This document shows, in pieces, positions 6,225 through 14,578 of a stretch of 37,137 bases of DNA. The notes under the pieces are model-generated. The model was not told the DNA's origin. It worked only from the letters and a program-made list of their open reading frames with translations, and did not search any database. Source of the DNA: Acidimicrobiia bacterium UBA4744 (GTDB lineage: Bacteria > Actinomycetota > Acidimicrobiia > Spongiisociales > UBA4744); contig DHIO01000006.1 of NCBI GenBank assembly GCA_002403855.1, positions 46,402-83,538 on the forward strand, read 5' to 3'. The translations under genes and the position numbers were made by a program. The first letter of the stretch is position 1; every line of letters starts with the position of its first letter.

Positions 6225-7784
6225 ATGAGCGATCAAGACCCTCGGACCGAGCCGAACTCTGTCGAACCACCGGTACCGGAACGGGAGACCAGGTCGCTGT
6301 ACCGGCATTGGATGGCGGCTTTGGGCGGAGCGCTCATGCTGGCCGGGTTCTTGGCCTTTGTCATCCTGCTGGTCGTTGATCTGACTTCGGGACTCGACAA
6401 TCCGTACCGCTCCATCATCGGCTTCATTGCGGCTCCCGTCGTCGGCATAGTAGGCCTTCTCCTCTTCTTGGTTTCCATTCGGATTCAGGTGCTGGAAGCT
6501 CGACGCCGGGGCGAAGTCGTCCGCTTCCGATTGCACATCGAGCCGTCCGATCCCCGCTACATGCGAAGTCTGTGGCTCTTCCTCGGACTCACGGCTGCTT
6601 TCGTAGTCGTGTTCGCCTACGCGGGCTTCAAGGGCTACGAAACGACCGACTCGGCAGCATTCTGTGGAGAGGCCTGCCATGAGGTGATGGGCCCGCAGAA
6701 CGTGACCTACCACAACTCGCCGCATGCCCGTGTTCCGTGTGTCGAATGCCACATCGGACCCGGTGCGGGTTTCTGGGTGCAGTCCAAGGTCGACGGCATT
6801 CGCCAGGTCTTGGCCGTCGCCACCGACTCCTTCGAACGGCCCATTCCCACCCCGGTGGAAAGCCTTCGTCCCGCCCAGGAGACCTGCGAGGAATGCCACT
6901 GGCCGCAGCAGTTCTTCGGGCAGAAGCTCATCACCAAGAACTACTACCGGACCGATGAAAACAACACTCCGTGGACGGCGAGTCTCTTGGTCAACATCGG
7001 CGGCGGCAACCCCCGTACGGGAGCCTTGGAGGGCATTCACTGGCACATGGCAACGACCAATATCGTCGAATACATCGCGCTTGACGAAGACCGTCAGGAG
7101 ATTCCGTGGTTTCGGGTGACGGCCGCCGATGGGACGGTCACGGTCTATGCCGACCCCGAAGCGGCTTATCCCGATCCGGCCGACGAGGAAACGGAGGTGC
7201 GGGTATTCGATTGCATGGACTGTCACAACCGGCCGAGCCACGATTTCACACCGCCGGCCGTGTCGATGAACCTGGCGCTGTCGACGGGCAGGATCTCGGG
7301 AGATCTTCCCTTCATCCGCAAGCTGGGAGTGGATCTCCTGAATGCGGACTACGCCACCACGTCGGAGGCGAATGCATCGATTTCCGAGGACTTGCGAGAC
7401 TTCTACCGGTCCAACTATCCCGACGAATTCAACTCGTTGGTGTTGGAGATGGAGCGGGCCGAGCTGACCCTGCTCAGAATCTACCGCGACAACTTCTTTC
7501 CGGAGATGAACACCGACTACCGGGCCCGGGTCAACAACCTCAGCCACTTCGTCAACGACGGCTGCTTCCGCTGCCACGGCGGCAGCCAGGTGAACGAGGC
7601 CGGCGAAGCACTGTCGATGGATTGCGACAGTTGTCATGTGATCGTGGCGCAGGGCTCCACCGACGATCTCGCCTCGGTTGACAGCAATGTCGGCGGCCTC
7701 GAGTTCGAACACCCGGCCCCGATCGGTGACGTTTGGAAGACCACGTCTTGCACCCAGTGTCACACCCGGTCGCAAGGGTATTAG
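6225..7784 (+). CDS. NapC/NirT-like seven-heme cytochrome c, putative quinol oxidase
   Basis: 519-residue membrane protein. Three hydrophobic segments lie in the first ~135 residues (about 30-52, 65-87 and 110-130), then a large extracytoplasmic domain with seven heme motifs: CGEACH (near 147, a CX3CH form), CVECH (171), CEECH (221), CMDCH (330), CFRCH (447), CDSCH (467) and CTQCH (508). The stretch around the first three (SPHARVPCVECHIGPGAGFWVQSKVDG, RPIPTPVESLRPAQETCEECHW) resembles NapC/NirT/NrfH-family membrane cytochromes that oxidise menaquinol and pass electrons to periplasmic partners. Usual NapC proteins have four hemes; this one has three more in a C-terminal extension. The ATG at 6225 follows a GGAGGG ribosome site. 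It converges with the three-gene minus-strand cytochrome cluster. Confidence 0.88.
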   Translation: MSDQDPRTEPNSVEPPVPERETRSLYRHWMAALGGALMLAGFLAFVILLVVDLTSGLDNPYRSIIGFIAAPVVGIVGLLLFLVSIRIQVLEARRRGEVVRFRLHIEPSDPRYMRSLWLFLGLTAAFVVVFAYAGFKGYETTDSAAFCGEACHEVMGPQNVTYHNSPHARVPCVECHIGPGAGFWVQSKVDGIRQVLAVATDSFERPIPTPVESLRPAQETCEECHWPQQFFGQKLITKNYYRTDENNTPWTASLLVNIGGGNPRTGALEGIHWHMATTNIVEYIALDEDRQEIPWFRVTAADGTVTVYADPEAAYPDPADEETEVRVFDCMDCHNRPSHDFTPPAVSMNLALSTGRISGDLPFIRKLGVDLLNADYATTSEANASISEDLRDFYRSNYPDEFNSLVLEMERAELTLLRIYRDNFFPEMNTDYRARVNNLSHFVNDGCFRCHGGSQVNEAGEALSMDCDSCHVIVAQGSTDDLASVDSNVGGLEFEHPAPIGDVWKTTSCTQCHTRSQGY

Positions 7785-7812
7785 GTGGCGAGATCCTCGC
7801 CGGTGGTTTGTT

Positions 7813-7876
7813 GGTTTCAGGTGACAGGTTTCAGGTTCGAGGTGAAAGGTTCGGTCCACCTGGAACTCGAAACCTT
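7813..7876. repeat. Heptanucleotide repeat array 2 forming a hairpin between convergent cytochrome genes
   Basis: Six seven-base units (7813-7854) of GGTTTCA type: GGTTTCA, GGTGACA, GGTTTCA, GGTTCGA, GGTGAAA, GGTTCGG. Part of it (7825-7845) pairs imperfectly, 17 of 21 positions, with 7856-7876, leaving a 10-base loop. It lies between two convergent genes and could work as a two-way terminator. The rest of the 145-base gap shows nothing else clear. Confidence 0.55.
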
Positions 7877-7929
7877 CAACTCGGACTGGATCCGGGAACC
7901 TCAAACCCGGTTGGTCGGAGCTGCTCGGT

Positions 7930-9462
7930 CTAGTTCTCCGGCGCCCCGGCGTCGATCCAAGTCCCCAGGTCGGCGACCTGCCCGTCGGTGAGCTGCCCGG
8001 GATGCCCGCCCTCGAGCTGGCGGGAATAGACCGTCGAAGCCTCTCGGTCGCCGGGGACGATGCCGGGGCCCGAGTTGCCGCCGGCGAGCGCACTCTCATA
8101 GGTGCTGAGATCGAGTCCTCCCAGTCCGCTGCTTCCGGTATGGCAGGCGCCGCAGGATTCTGCCATTGTCGATGCCCAGGCCCCGTCCCAGGTCGTTGGG
8201 GCCGTGCCTCCGCCGGCGGTGCTGGCCTTCTCCGGTGCTCCACCTTCGATCCACTCCAGCACCAGGGCGAGCTCCTCGTCGGTGAACTGCCCGGGATGGC
8301 CGCCCTCCAGCTGCACCGTGTACACCACGGAAGCGTCGGGGTCGAAGGGGACGATGCCCGGCCCGGTGTTGCCACCGGCGAGGATGGCCTCATATGAGCT
8401 GGTGTCCAGTCCGCCCAACCCTTCTTCACCGGTGTGGCAGGCGCCGCAGGAATCGGTGAAGAGCCGGTCGACACCGGTCTCCCAGCTGATGATCTCAGCG
8501 GCGGGCAGGGTGGTGGTGGTCGTTTCTGCGGGAGCCTCAGTTGTAGTGGTGGTCGCTTCGCCGGCCTCGGTGGTGGTGACCAGAGGCACGGTTGGCGTGG
8601 GAGCCGGCACAAACACCGTGACGTCTTCGGCCGGTTCGATGGTTTCGATGGCCGTTTCTTCGAAGGTCACGAAGAAGTAGATGCCGACCAGCAGGGCACC
8701 GGCAAGAACCGCGTACACGGGCACAAATCGGCGCCGCCTCTGCTCTGCGACCTCGATCGGCGGCGGGTCGAACTCGCCGGCCTCGATGGCCGCCAGTTCC
8801 AGAGAGTGCTCCTTCTCCATCTCCCGCCGGGACATGTACCCGGTGAAGATCGACGTATTGAAACCCCTGAGGTGGACGTGGTAGAAGTGCCACACCAGGA
8901 TGGCCAGGACTGCCAGTAGCGCTTCGCCGCCGTGAGCGGCCTTGGCGGCGGGGATGAACTGCCCGGGGAGGAACGTGGCAGTGGCAATGGGGTTCCAGAG
9001 CATGAACCCGGTCACCGTCATCACCAGCGTTCCCCATACGATGGCCCAATACTCGATCTTCTCTTCCCAGGTGAAACGTCCCTGTTGCGGCGGCGTATCC
9101 CGCCGGCCGAACCTGAAGAGCAGGTCTGCCCGGGCGGCTTTCACGTCCTCTCGGCCCGGCACCATGGTTCGGGGGGCTCGGTCGACGAAGATTCTCTTGC
9201 CGGCGGTGAAGAGGTGATACACGATTGCCAGCAACAACAAGGTAGCGAATACGCGGTGGATGAATCTGGTGGTCTCGATGCCGCCCAAGGTCTGGATTGC
9301 CCATTTCGAGAATCCCGCTTCCGGCCACTTCTGGATCAACCCGGTGAAGGCCAGTGCCACAAAAGTGATGACCTGGAGCCAGTGTTCGATTCGATCGGAG
9401 TAGGAGAACCGCTCGATCCGGTCTTCTTGTTGCGCCCGAGGGGCATCTTCCTGGTCAAGCAT
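7930..9462 (-). CDS. Cytochrome b (b561/formate dehydrogenase gamma-like) fused to two c-heme domains
   Basis: 510 residues. The N-terminal ~220 residues form a four-helix membrane cytochrome b with candidate heme b His ligands in RIEHWLQ, FIHRVF, VYHLF, AAHGGEALL and WHFYHVH, like the quinone-reactive gamma subunits of formate dehydrogenase or hydrogenase. A fifth TM helix (FVPVYAVLAGALLVGIYFFV) and a Thr-rich linker lead to two similar c-type domains of ~85 residues, each starting SCGACHTG and containing GLGGLD, GGNxGPGIVP and EGGHPGQ. It could pass electrons between the quinone pool and the neighbouring nine- and ten-heme cytochromes. Its ATG overlaps the stop of the upstream nine-heme gene by 8 bases, so the two are co-translated. 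Confidence 0.87.
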   Translation of the reverse strand: MLDQEDAPRAQQEDRIERFSYSDRIEHWLQVITFVALAFTGLIQKWPEAGFSKWAIQTLGGIETTRFIHRVFATLLLLAIVYHLFTAGKRIFVDRAPRTMVPGREDVKAARADLLFRFGRRDTPPQQGRFTWEEKIEYWAIVWGTLVMTVTGFMLWNPIATATFLPGQFIPAAKAAHGGEALLAVLAILVWHFYHVHLRGFNTSIFTGYMSRREMEKEHSLELAAIEAGEFDPPPIEVAEQRRRRFVPVYAVLAGALLVGIYFFVTFEETAIETIEPAEDVTVFVPAPTPTVPLVTTTEAGEATTTTTEAPAETTTTTLPAAEIISWETGVDRLFTDSCGACHTGEEGLGGLDTSSYEAILAGGNTGPGIVPFDPDASVVYTVQLEGGHPGQFTDEELALVLEWIEGGAPEKASTAGGGTAPTTWDGAWASTMAESCGACHTGSSGLGGLDLSTYESALAGGNSGPGIVPGDREASTVYSRQLEGGHPGQLTDGQVADLGTWIDAGAPEN

Positions 9463-10594
9463 TGGCCGCCTCTCTCCTGCGAGCGGCCAACCTTTTCAAG
9501 ACGTCGATGATCACCCACAGCAGCATGGCGCCGATGACCAGAGGGATGAGGATTCGATAGAAGAGATTGACCCAGAACACCAGCGGGGCATCCTCTCTGG
9601 TCGGCGAGTAGTGGCTCATCCATGAGGTCGGGAAGTTGGCCGTTGCATCCGGGTGGCAACGCTGACAGGTTCCCAGAAGGTTTTCCCGGAACGTCTGGCT
9701 CTCGGGGTTGTCGGCGGAAGCGATGTTGTGGACCCCGTGACAATCGATACACACCGCTTTGTTGGTTTCCTGGTCGGGGGCCAATTCCTCGAAGATGACG
9801 ACGGTCGTTCCATGGAAGTCGGCTACGTAGGTTTCGAAGACCTCGGTGGAGATATCGTACTTCGCCATCAGTTGCTCGTCTGCATGGCAATCGGCACAGA
9901 TCTGGGGCGAAAAGAGGTGGAAGGGCGAGTCGGTCGGGCCCTCCACGTCGTGGACCCCGTGGCAGTCCGTGCAGGTGGGGACGTCGGTGTTGTCCTCCTC
10001 GAACAGGGCTGCTCCGTGCACGCTGTCTGCATAGATGGTGTAGATCTCGAAGTGGCAGTTCTCACAGGTCTGCTGGATGGCGGTGGCCCGGGTTCCCGCT
10101 CTTTGGACATCGTGGGCGCCGTGACAATCCGTGCAAACGGCAGCTTCGATGTTGCCGTTGAGGAGTGCGGCCCCGTGCACGTTGTCATGGGTGGCCGAGT
10201 ATTGCGCGTCGTGACAGGTAGCGCAGGCGGGGTAGTTGTCCACGACGTACTCACGCAGACTCAGCGACTCAACCGGCCGGTGGGGGTATTCGGAGATGTC
10301 CGTATGACACAGCACACACGGCATGTCGATTCGACCGTGGACCGAATCCTCATAGACGGCCCGCGGCACATTGATGTCGAGAGTTTCACCGGAGGGGAAT
10401 TCGATCTCGTTGAGACTGATGCCGCTCGTCTCTCCGTCGTGGCAGCCCAAGCAGTAGGCGTTGTCGAACCTCTGATCCGGGCCCTGGGTGTCATCCTGGG
10501 CGGCCTCAGCAGGGGGTGGGTCCGCGGCCAGAGACCAGGCCGCGAGGCATGCAACGGCCAACGCCGGCAGCGCCCACCGCCAACCGCTCTTCAC
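9455..10594 (-). CDS. Nine-heme membrane-anchored cytochrome c
   Basis: 379 residues with a signal peptide (WALPALAVACLAAWSLAA) and nine CxxCH motifs: CLGCH, CVLCH, CATCH, CTDCH, CENCH, CTDCH, CADCH, CIDCH and CQRCH. Repeated SVHG, NVHG and FHG segments lie between them and probably supply the distal heme ligands, and CTDCHG(A/V)HD-type units recur as in doubled-CxxCH and NrfB/MtrA-like electron-transfer cytochromes. A C-terminal TM helix (VFWVNLFYRILIPLVIGAMLLWVIIDVLK) anchors it with the heme domain outside. The GTG start follows GGGAGG by six bases. It is the first gene of a two-gene unit with the b/diheme cytochrome, and probably carries electrons between that quinone-reactive subunit and a surface partner. 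Confidence 0.9.
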   Translation of the reverse strand: MKSGWRWALPALAVACLAAWSLAADPPPAEAAQDDTQGPDQRFDNAYCLGCHDGETSGISLNEIEFPSGETLDINVPRAVYEDSVHGRIDMPCVLCHTDISEYPHRPVESLSLREYVVDNYPACATCHDAQYSATHDNVHGAALLNGNIEAAVCTDCHGAHDVQRAGTRATAIQQTCENCHFEIYTIYADSVHGAALFEEDNTDVPTCTDCHGVHDVEGPTDSPFHLFSPQICADCHADEQLMAKYDISTEVFETYVADFHGTTVVIFEELAPDQETNKAVCIDCHGVHNIASADNPESQTFRENLLGTCQRCHPDATANFPTSWMSHYSPTREDAPLVFWVNLFYRILIPLVIGAMLLWVIIDVLKRLAARRREAANA

Positions 10595-10639
10595 GCGATA
10601 CCTCCCTACTCGACGGGTCCCTGGTGTCGACCCACGTTG

Positions 10640-10688
10640 AGCCTACGCTACAGGGGCCTTCCCGATTGGACATAGGGTCGACAGTCCC
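10640..10688 (-). promoter_or_regulatory. Promoter region of the nine-heme gene with DosR-like half-site
   Basis: Read on the minus strand, GGGACTGTCGACCC (10688-10675) keeps one perfect GGGACT half-site and matches 11 of 14 positions of the DosR core. TAGGCT (10645-10640) is a likely -10, the same hexamer as before the seven-heme gene. An 8-base inverted repeat, GTCGACCC near 10626 and GGGTCGAC near 10675, flanks the -10. The 204-base gap holds no gene. Confidence 0.35.
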
Positions 10689-10798
10689 ATTGAACGGGAC
10701 CCTGAGAGACCTTGTCGCCCGTTCGGTGGACCTGTTCGTCGCACGAATCGAGGGGCCGGTTGGACCCGGCCCCTCGTATCACGGTTGCTGTCTTCCTT

Positions 10799-12919
10799 CT
10801 ACGGTCGGACCATTCCGCTCACATCCCCGCCGATGCTCTGGATGCTGTCGTACAACAGTTGGAGCACATACGCACCGTTGTGGGCGAACCCGCCCGGGTC
10901 CTTCGATGCGTACTGGTAGTTGTACGTGGCTTGCACGAGCCTCGGCGTCCAGGTCGAGTAGCGTTCGCCGGCATCATCGAAGAAGTACGGGTACCGTCCC
11001 GGGTTGTACTCGATCGGAGAGGTCCCGGCGGTGCCGGCCGCATACTCACCGATGGCTTCCAGGAGTACTTCCTTCATGGTGTCGATTTCGCCGGCCAGAC
11101 CCTCGGTGGTGTCGCCGTCGCCGTCGAAGTCGCTTTCACTGATCCGGATGGTCTCCAGATCCGCTGCCGACTGCACCGTCGGGTGACAGGCCCCGCACGA
11201 CTCGTACTTCACTTCGAGAGCGTGAGTGTCGTGGCAATCGGTGCAGGTCTGTATGCCGTCGACATGCTCGAATCGGCCCACGTAGGTCCTGCCGTCGTAC
11301 TCGTAGCCACCTTGCACGTCGGTACCGAACATTGTGGCTCCGGCGGCGAAGTAGTGCACGTTGATGAACGACAACGAATCATCAACTGTGTCGGCCGGTT
11401 TGCCGCCAATCCGTGCGTTGACGCTCGGAGTTGACGATCGTCCCTGGTGGCAGCTGATGCACAGCTGCATCTGCGGTGACGTGACGTCCTCTTCGAGGCT
11501 TACCGTGGCGCCGCTCGGGAACTCGACTTCCGCGACCTCCGGGATCGTGTATTCGGGTATGGAGTCGTGACACGTGCTGCACAGGAACCCGTTGGCGGGT
11601 TCGGTGTTGACCGTCACCCCGTTCTCGAGATACGTCGGCAGACCGTCGGCCGAGTGGCACCTGGCACACCGTCCCGGCACCACGGCCGGATCGTCCTCAT
11701 CCCAGTGCCGGAACGCTTCTTCAGATCCGGCGAAGTGACCGTGGTCGATCCGGTGCAGGTTCGAGACGTCCCCGCCCAGGTCCGCGATGGAGTCGTACAT
11801 CAACTGGATGATGTACTTCCCGCCGTGGGCGAAGGTCCCGGGATCCTTCTGGGAGACCTGGTAGTTGTACGCCGCTCGGAGGAGCCGGGGCGTCCACGAC
11901 GCGTACCGGTTGCCGAAATCGGCCTCGTCGGCATCGGTTACACCATCGGCGTTGGTGTCGTTGAAGAAGTACGGATAGGAACCGGGGTCGTAGACCACTG
12001 GTGCTCCGGCACCCGCCGCATATGCCTGGATCTCCGCGTACAGGATCTCCTGCATACCGACCAGTTCGTAGTACACGCCCTCTTCGATGTCGCCGTCACC
12101 GTCGTAGTCGACCAGGGAGCCCGGCATCCGGACGTCCAGGAGATCTTCGGCGCTGGCCACGCCTTCGTGACAGACTGCACACTCTTCGATCTTCAGTTCG
12201 AGAGTGTGGGGGTCGTGACAGTTCTGGCACGCGGAGTAGCCTTCGACGTGGACGAAGAAGGCATCGTAGGTAGTGCCGTCGTACTCGTACCCGCCTTTCG
12301 CCTCGGTACCGTACTTGGTGGCAGCCGCCGCGTAGTAGTGGATGTTGGCGAAGCCCAGATCCTCGCTGGCGGTGTCGTCGTCGACGCCGGCCTCTTCGAT
12401 GGCAGCGTCAACGCTGACCGTTGAGTGCCGACCCTGGTGGCATTGCATGCAGCGCGACTCGCGACCGAGCCCGGTCAGTTCGATCCCGGAGGGCATCAAT
12501 ACGCTGTCCATGACCAGCGTGACGTCGTTGTGACACGCTTCGCACTCGACGGTCGTACCGATCGGATGGCTCTCGGCGTCCACGGCGTTGGCCGACGTGC
12601 CGTCCGCCCCGATGTAGTCCTGATACCCGGGCGTGGAGTGGCACTTGGCGCAACTGGCCGGAATGACTGCCGGGTCGTCCTCGTCCCAATGACGGAACGC
12701 CTCGGCGGTGGCGTCGTTGTGTCCCGAACCCTCCCAGTCGGCCAGAAAGGGAACGGCGACCGTCGGCTCATCCACGGGAGCTTCAGTCGTCGGCGTGGTC
12801 TCATCGGTGGTCGTGGTGGTGGTAGTGGTTTCTTCGGCCTCCTCGTCGCAACCGACGAGGGCCAGCACAAGGAATAACGCAAGGATCCCGATGACGAGGT
12901 ATCCGTATCTCTGGCGCAT
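10799..12919 (-). CDS. Ten-heme cytochrome c lipoprotein made of two five-heme halves
   Basis: 706 residues. The signal peptide ends in lipobox LVGC (Cys24), followed by a Thr-rich linker to about residue 50. Two homologous halves follow, starting near residues 70 and 400 with the shared sequence AFRHWDEDDPAV. First half: CAKCH, CEACH, CMQCH, CQNCH, CAVCH. Second half: CARCH, CSTCH, CISCH, CTDCH, CGACH. Each half also repeats CHQGR, GGYEYDG(T/R)TY, a DxDGDGDxxEG acidic loop, YPYFF and a GGDVS ending. The first half has another calcium-type loop, DTNADGVTDADE. Start ATG at 12919 follows GGAGGG. As a lipid-anchored outer protein with ten hemes and no recognisable catalytic site, it fits a surface electron wire or terminal reductase. 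I do not recognise a named family. Confidence 0.88.
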   Translation of the reverse strand: MRQRYGYLVIGILALFLVLALVGCDEEAEETTTTTTTTDETTPTTEAPVDEPTVAVPFLADWEGSGHNDATAEAFRHWDEDDPAVIPASCAKCHSTPGYQDYIGADGTSANAVDAESHPIGTTVECEACHNDVTLVMDSVLMPSGIELTGLGRESRCMQCHQGRHSTVSVDAAIEEAGVDDDTASEDLGFANIHYYAAAATKYGTEAKGGYEYDGTTYDAFFVHVEGYSACQNCHDPHTLELKIEECAVCHEGVASAEDLLDVRMPGSLVDYDGDGDIEEGVYYELVGMQEILYAEIQAYAAGAGAPVVYDPGSYPYFFNDTNADGVTDADEADFGNRYASWTPRLLRAAYNYQVSQKDPGTFAHGGKYIIQLMYDSIADLGGDVSNLHRIDHGHFAGSEEAFRHWDEDDPAVVPGRCARCHSADGLPTYLENGVTVNTEPANGFLCSTCHDSIPEYTIPEVAEVEFPSGATVSLEEDVTSPQMQLCISCHQGRSSTPSVNARIGGKPADTVDDSLSFINVHYFAAGATMFGTDVQGGYEYDGRTYVGRFEHVDGIQTCTDCHDTHALEVKYESCGACHPTVQSAADLETIRISESDFDGDGDTTEGLAGEIDTMKEVLLEAIGEYAAGTAGTSPIEYNPGRYPYFFDDAGERYSTWTPRLVQATYNYQYASKDPGGFAHNGAYVLQLLYDSIQSIGGDVSGMVRP

Positions 12920-13051
12920 GTGCTCCCTCCCTGCGCGTCTATGAAGACTCTCCCAGATTGTCGGCCCTTTTTCACGGGCTCGCGTAGGGTCTTTCGACTC
13001 TTTGTCGGAAAGAGGGAAAACAACCTCCGACATGCGACTTTGTGCATATAT

Positions 13052-13064
13052 CGACACAGTGTCG
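13052..13064. promoter_or_regulatory. 13-base palindrome upstream of the ten-heme gene
   Basis: CGACACAGTGTCG is a perfect palindrome about its central base in the 253-base gap between ccmG and the ten-heme gene. A second inverted pair, TGTCGGA and TCCGACA on the minus strand, lies about 30-50 bases nearer the gene. Either could be an operator; no clear -10 stands out. Confidence 0.3.
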
Positions 13065-13126
13065 GCGATTGGAGACTGGGCTCACCGACCGGCCAGTAGA
13101 AACAGGCCGGAAACCGGGCGTATCGA

Positions 13127-13168
13127 GTACCTGCCACCTGCTACCTGGTACCTGCTACCTAGTACCGA
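13127..13168. repeat. Heptanucleotide repeat array 3
   Basis: Six clean seven-base units: GTACCTG, CCACCTG, CTACCTG, GTACCTG, CTACCTA, GTACCGA. On the other strand the unit reads CAGGTAG/CAGGTAC, close to the GGTTTCA type of arrays 2 and 4. It ends 4 bases before the ccmG stop, so it sits at the end of the ccm operon. GGTAC and GTACC within it can pair. Confidence 0.65.
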
Positions 13169-13172
13169 CGTC

Positions 13173-13760
13173 CTACAGGTCCGGAGTCTGGCCGGCCAGC
13201 ACCTGCTCGAGCGCTTCGCTCAGGACCGCAGCGTTGGCTTCTCCCTGGATCTTGCCCTGGATGATGCCGTCGGCGTCGATGATGTAGGTCTCGGGAACGC
13301 CGAACACGCCCAACTCGACGATCGCCCGTGATTGCGGATCGACGACGTAGCTGTAGTTCACGCCCCGTCCGAACTCGTCGAGAAATGCCGACGCTTGGGC
13401 CGGTTCGTCCTGGTAGACGATGCCGACGAAGTGCACGCCCCGGTCCGCGAAGGCCGCCGCAGTGGAAGTCAGGTCATCGTGCTCACCCCGACAGGGGAAA
13501 CACCACGAGGCGAAGAAGTTGGCAACCAGGACGGTGCCTTGCTGGTCGGGGAAGGAAAAGGCACCATCCTGTTCCAGGTAGTCGAGGGTCAGGTCACCGA
13601 TGGGCTGGCCGATGAGCGGCGAGTCCACCATGCGGGGGTCCTGGCCGAACCTGCCGTTGAATACGTAGACGAGCAAGGCCACCAGGCCCAGAATTCCTAG
13701 GATGGGCAGGACACCTCGAGGGATGCGCCGGGCCGGTGTCTCGACGGTTGGCTCACCCAT
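13173..13760 (-). CDS. ccmG: CcmG/DsbE thiol-disulfide oxidoreductase
   Basis: 195 residues: an N-terminal membrane anchor (VLPILGILGLVALLVYVF) and an outward-facing thioredoxin domain with active site WCFPC (ASWCFPCRGEH) and cis-Pro segment GVPETYII. In System I it reduces the heme-binding cysteines of apocytochromes before heme attachment. The ATG at 13760 overlaps the stop of the upstream TPR gene by one base (TGATG). It is the last gene of the ccm operon. Unlike the thioredoxin lipoprotein at 1.3 kb, it keeps both active-site Cys codons. Confidence 0.93.
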   Translation of the reverse strand: MGEPTVETPARRIPRGVLPILGILGLVALLVYVFNGRFGQDPRMVDSPLIGQPIGDLTLDYLEQDGAFSFPDQQGTVLVANFFASWCFPCRGEHDDLTSTAAAFADRGVHFVGIVYQDEPAQASAFLDEFGRGVNYSYVVDPQSRAIVELGVFGVPETYIIDADGIIQGKIQGEANAAVLSEALEQVLAGQTPDL

Positions 13761-14578
13761 CAGCCACCTCCGCTGCGTGCATCGTCGAGAGCCGTTTCCA
13801 CCTGGGCGAGGATGCCGGGCGGCACATTCGGTGCCTGGGCGACTTCTTCCAGCCAGGGGATGGCGGCTTCGGCATCTTCGAGGCCGTAGAGCAAGACGAA
13901 ACCCAGGAAGAGCTTGGTTTCGGCGTTGGTGGGGTCGGCGGTGAGGCTGGTTTGCAGATACCGCTCGGCGGTCTCCGGCTGGCCGGTGATGTAGGCCATC
14001 CATCCGATCCTGGAGAGGGCCCGCCCTTCCTCGGCCGGAGTCGGGTTGTTCTCGACAACGAAGAGGTAGTGATCGAGTGCTGGGCCGTAGTCCTCTTCAT
14101 CGAAGTACCGGTCGGCCAGCGCCAGACGCATGGCGTTGATATCCGGGTTTTGAGCCACGACCGCTTCGAGTTGCTCGTTGGTCACGGAATTCGGATCAAC
14201 GGGGAGCTCCCCGGCCGCTGCGGGGTCGGTGGTGGCCGGCTCCGGATCGATGTCGCCGGCGGCCAGGAAGATCGCCACTGAGAGGGCGGCGATCACCAGG
14301 ACGCTGCCGATGACCGCCCGGCGGGTGGAACGGGGTGGGGGGGCACCGGCGTCGGGTGTCCGTGCCTCACCGGGCGAGGAAGGTGGCGCCACCTCCGGCG
14401 GCAGGGCGTCCAGCCGAGCGGCGACATCGTCGAGTTCGGCCTGGTAGTTCGCACGTAGACCTGCGGCGGTGTCGTCGTCGATCTCGCCGCTCTCGACCTG
14501 CTCGGCGAGTTCTGCCAGGTCGCGGACCGCGATATCACGCCGGTCTTCGAGTCGCTTGCGGTCAGTCACGGTCAACAC
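13760..14578 (-). CDS. CcmI-like TPR membrane protein of cytochrome c maturation
   Basis: 272 residues from the GTG at 14578; a GTG at 14569, overlapping the ccmH stop, is an equally possible start. The N-terminal part (to ~70) is helical and charged like the cytoplasmic part of CcmI (RRDIAVRDLAELAEQVESGEI). A TM helix (VIGSVLVIAALSVAIFLAA) and an acidic linker precede about three tetratricopeptide-like repeats (LALADRYFDEEDYGPALDHYLFVVENNP, RIGWMAYITGQPETAERYLQTSLTADP and LFLGFVLLYGLEDAEAAIPWLEEV). CcmI-type proteins hold apocytochrome c for the heme ligase. Its place between ccmH and ccmG supports that role. Confidence 0.8.
   Translation of the reverse strand: MLTVTDRKRLEDRRDIAVRDLAELAEQVESGEIDDDTAAGLRANYQAELDDVAARLDALPPEVAPPSSPGEARTPDAGAPPPRSTRRAVIGSVLVIAALSVAIFLAAGDIDPEPATTDPAAAGELPVDPNSVTNEQLEAVVAQNPDINAMRLALADRYFDEEDYGPALDHYLFVVENNPTPAEEGRALSRIGWMAYITGQPETAERYLQTSLTADPTNAETKLFLGFVLLYGLEDAEAAIPWLEEVAQAPNVPPGILAQVETALDDARSGGG

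Noticed and set aside
5676..8612. 978-residue minus-strand open frame
   Set aside because: It covers the antisense of the hydrolase and seven-heme cytochrome and overlaps the b/diheme gene in another frame. Pro/Arg-rich with no domain; a GC-driven artefact.
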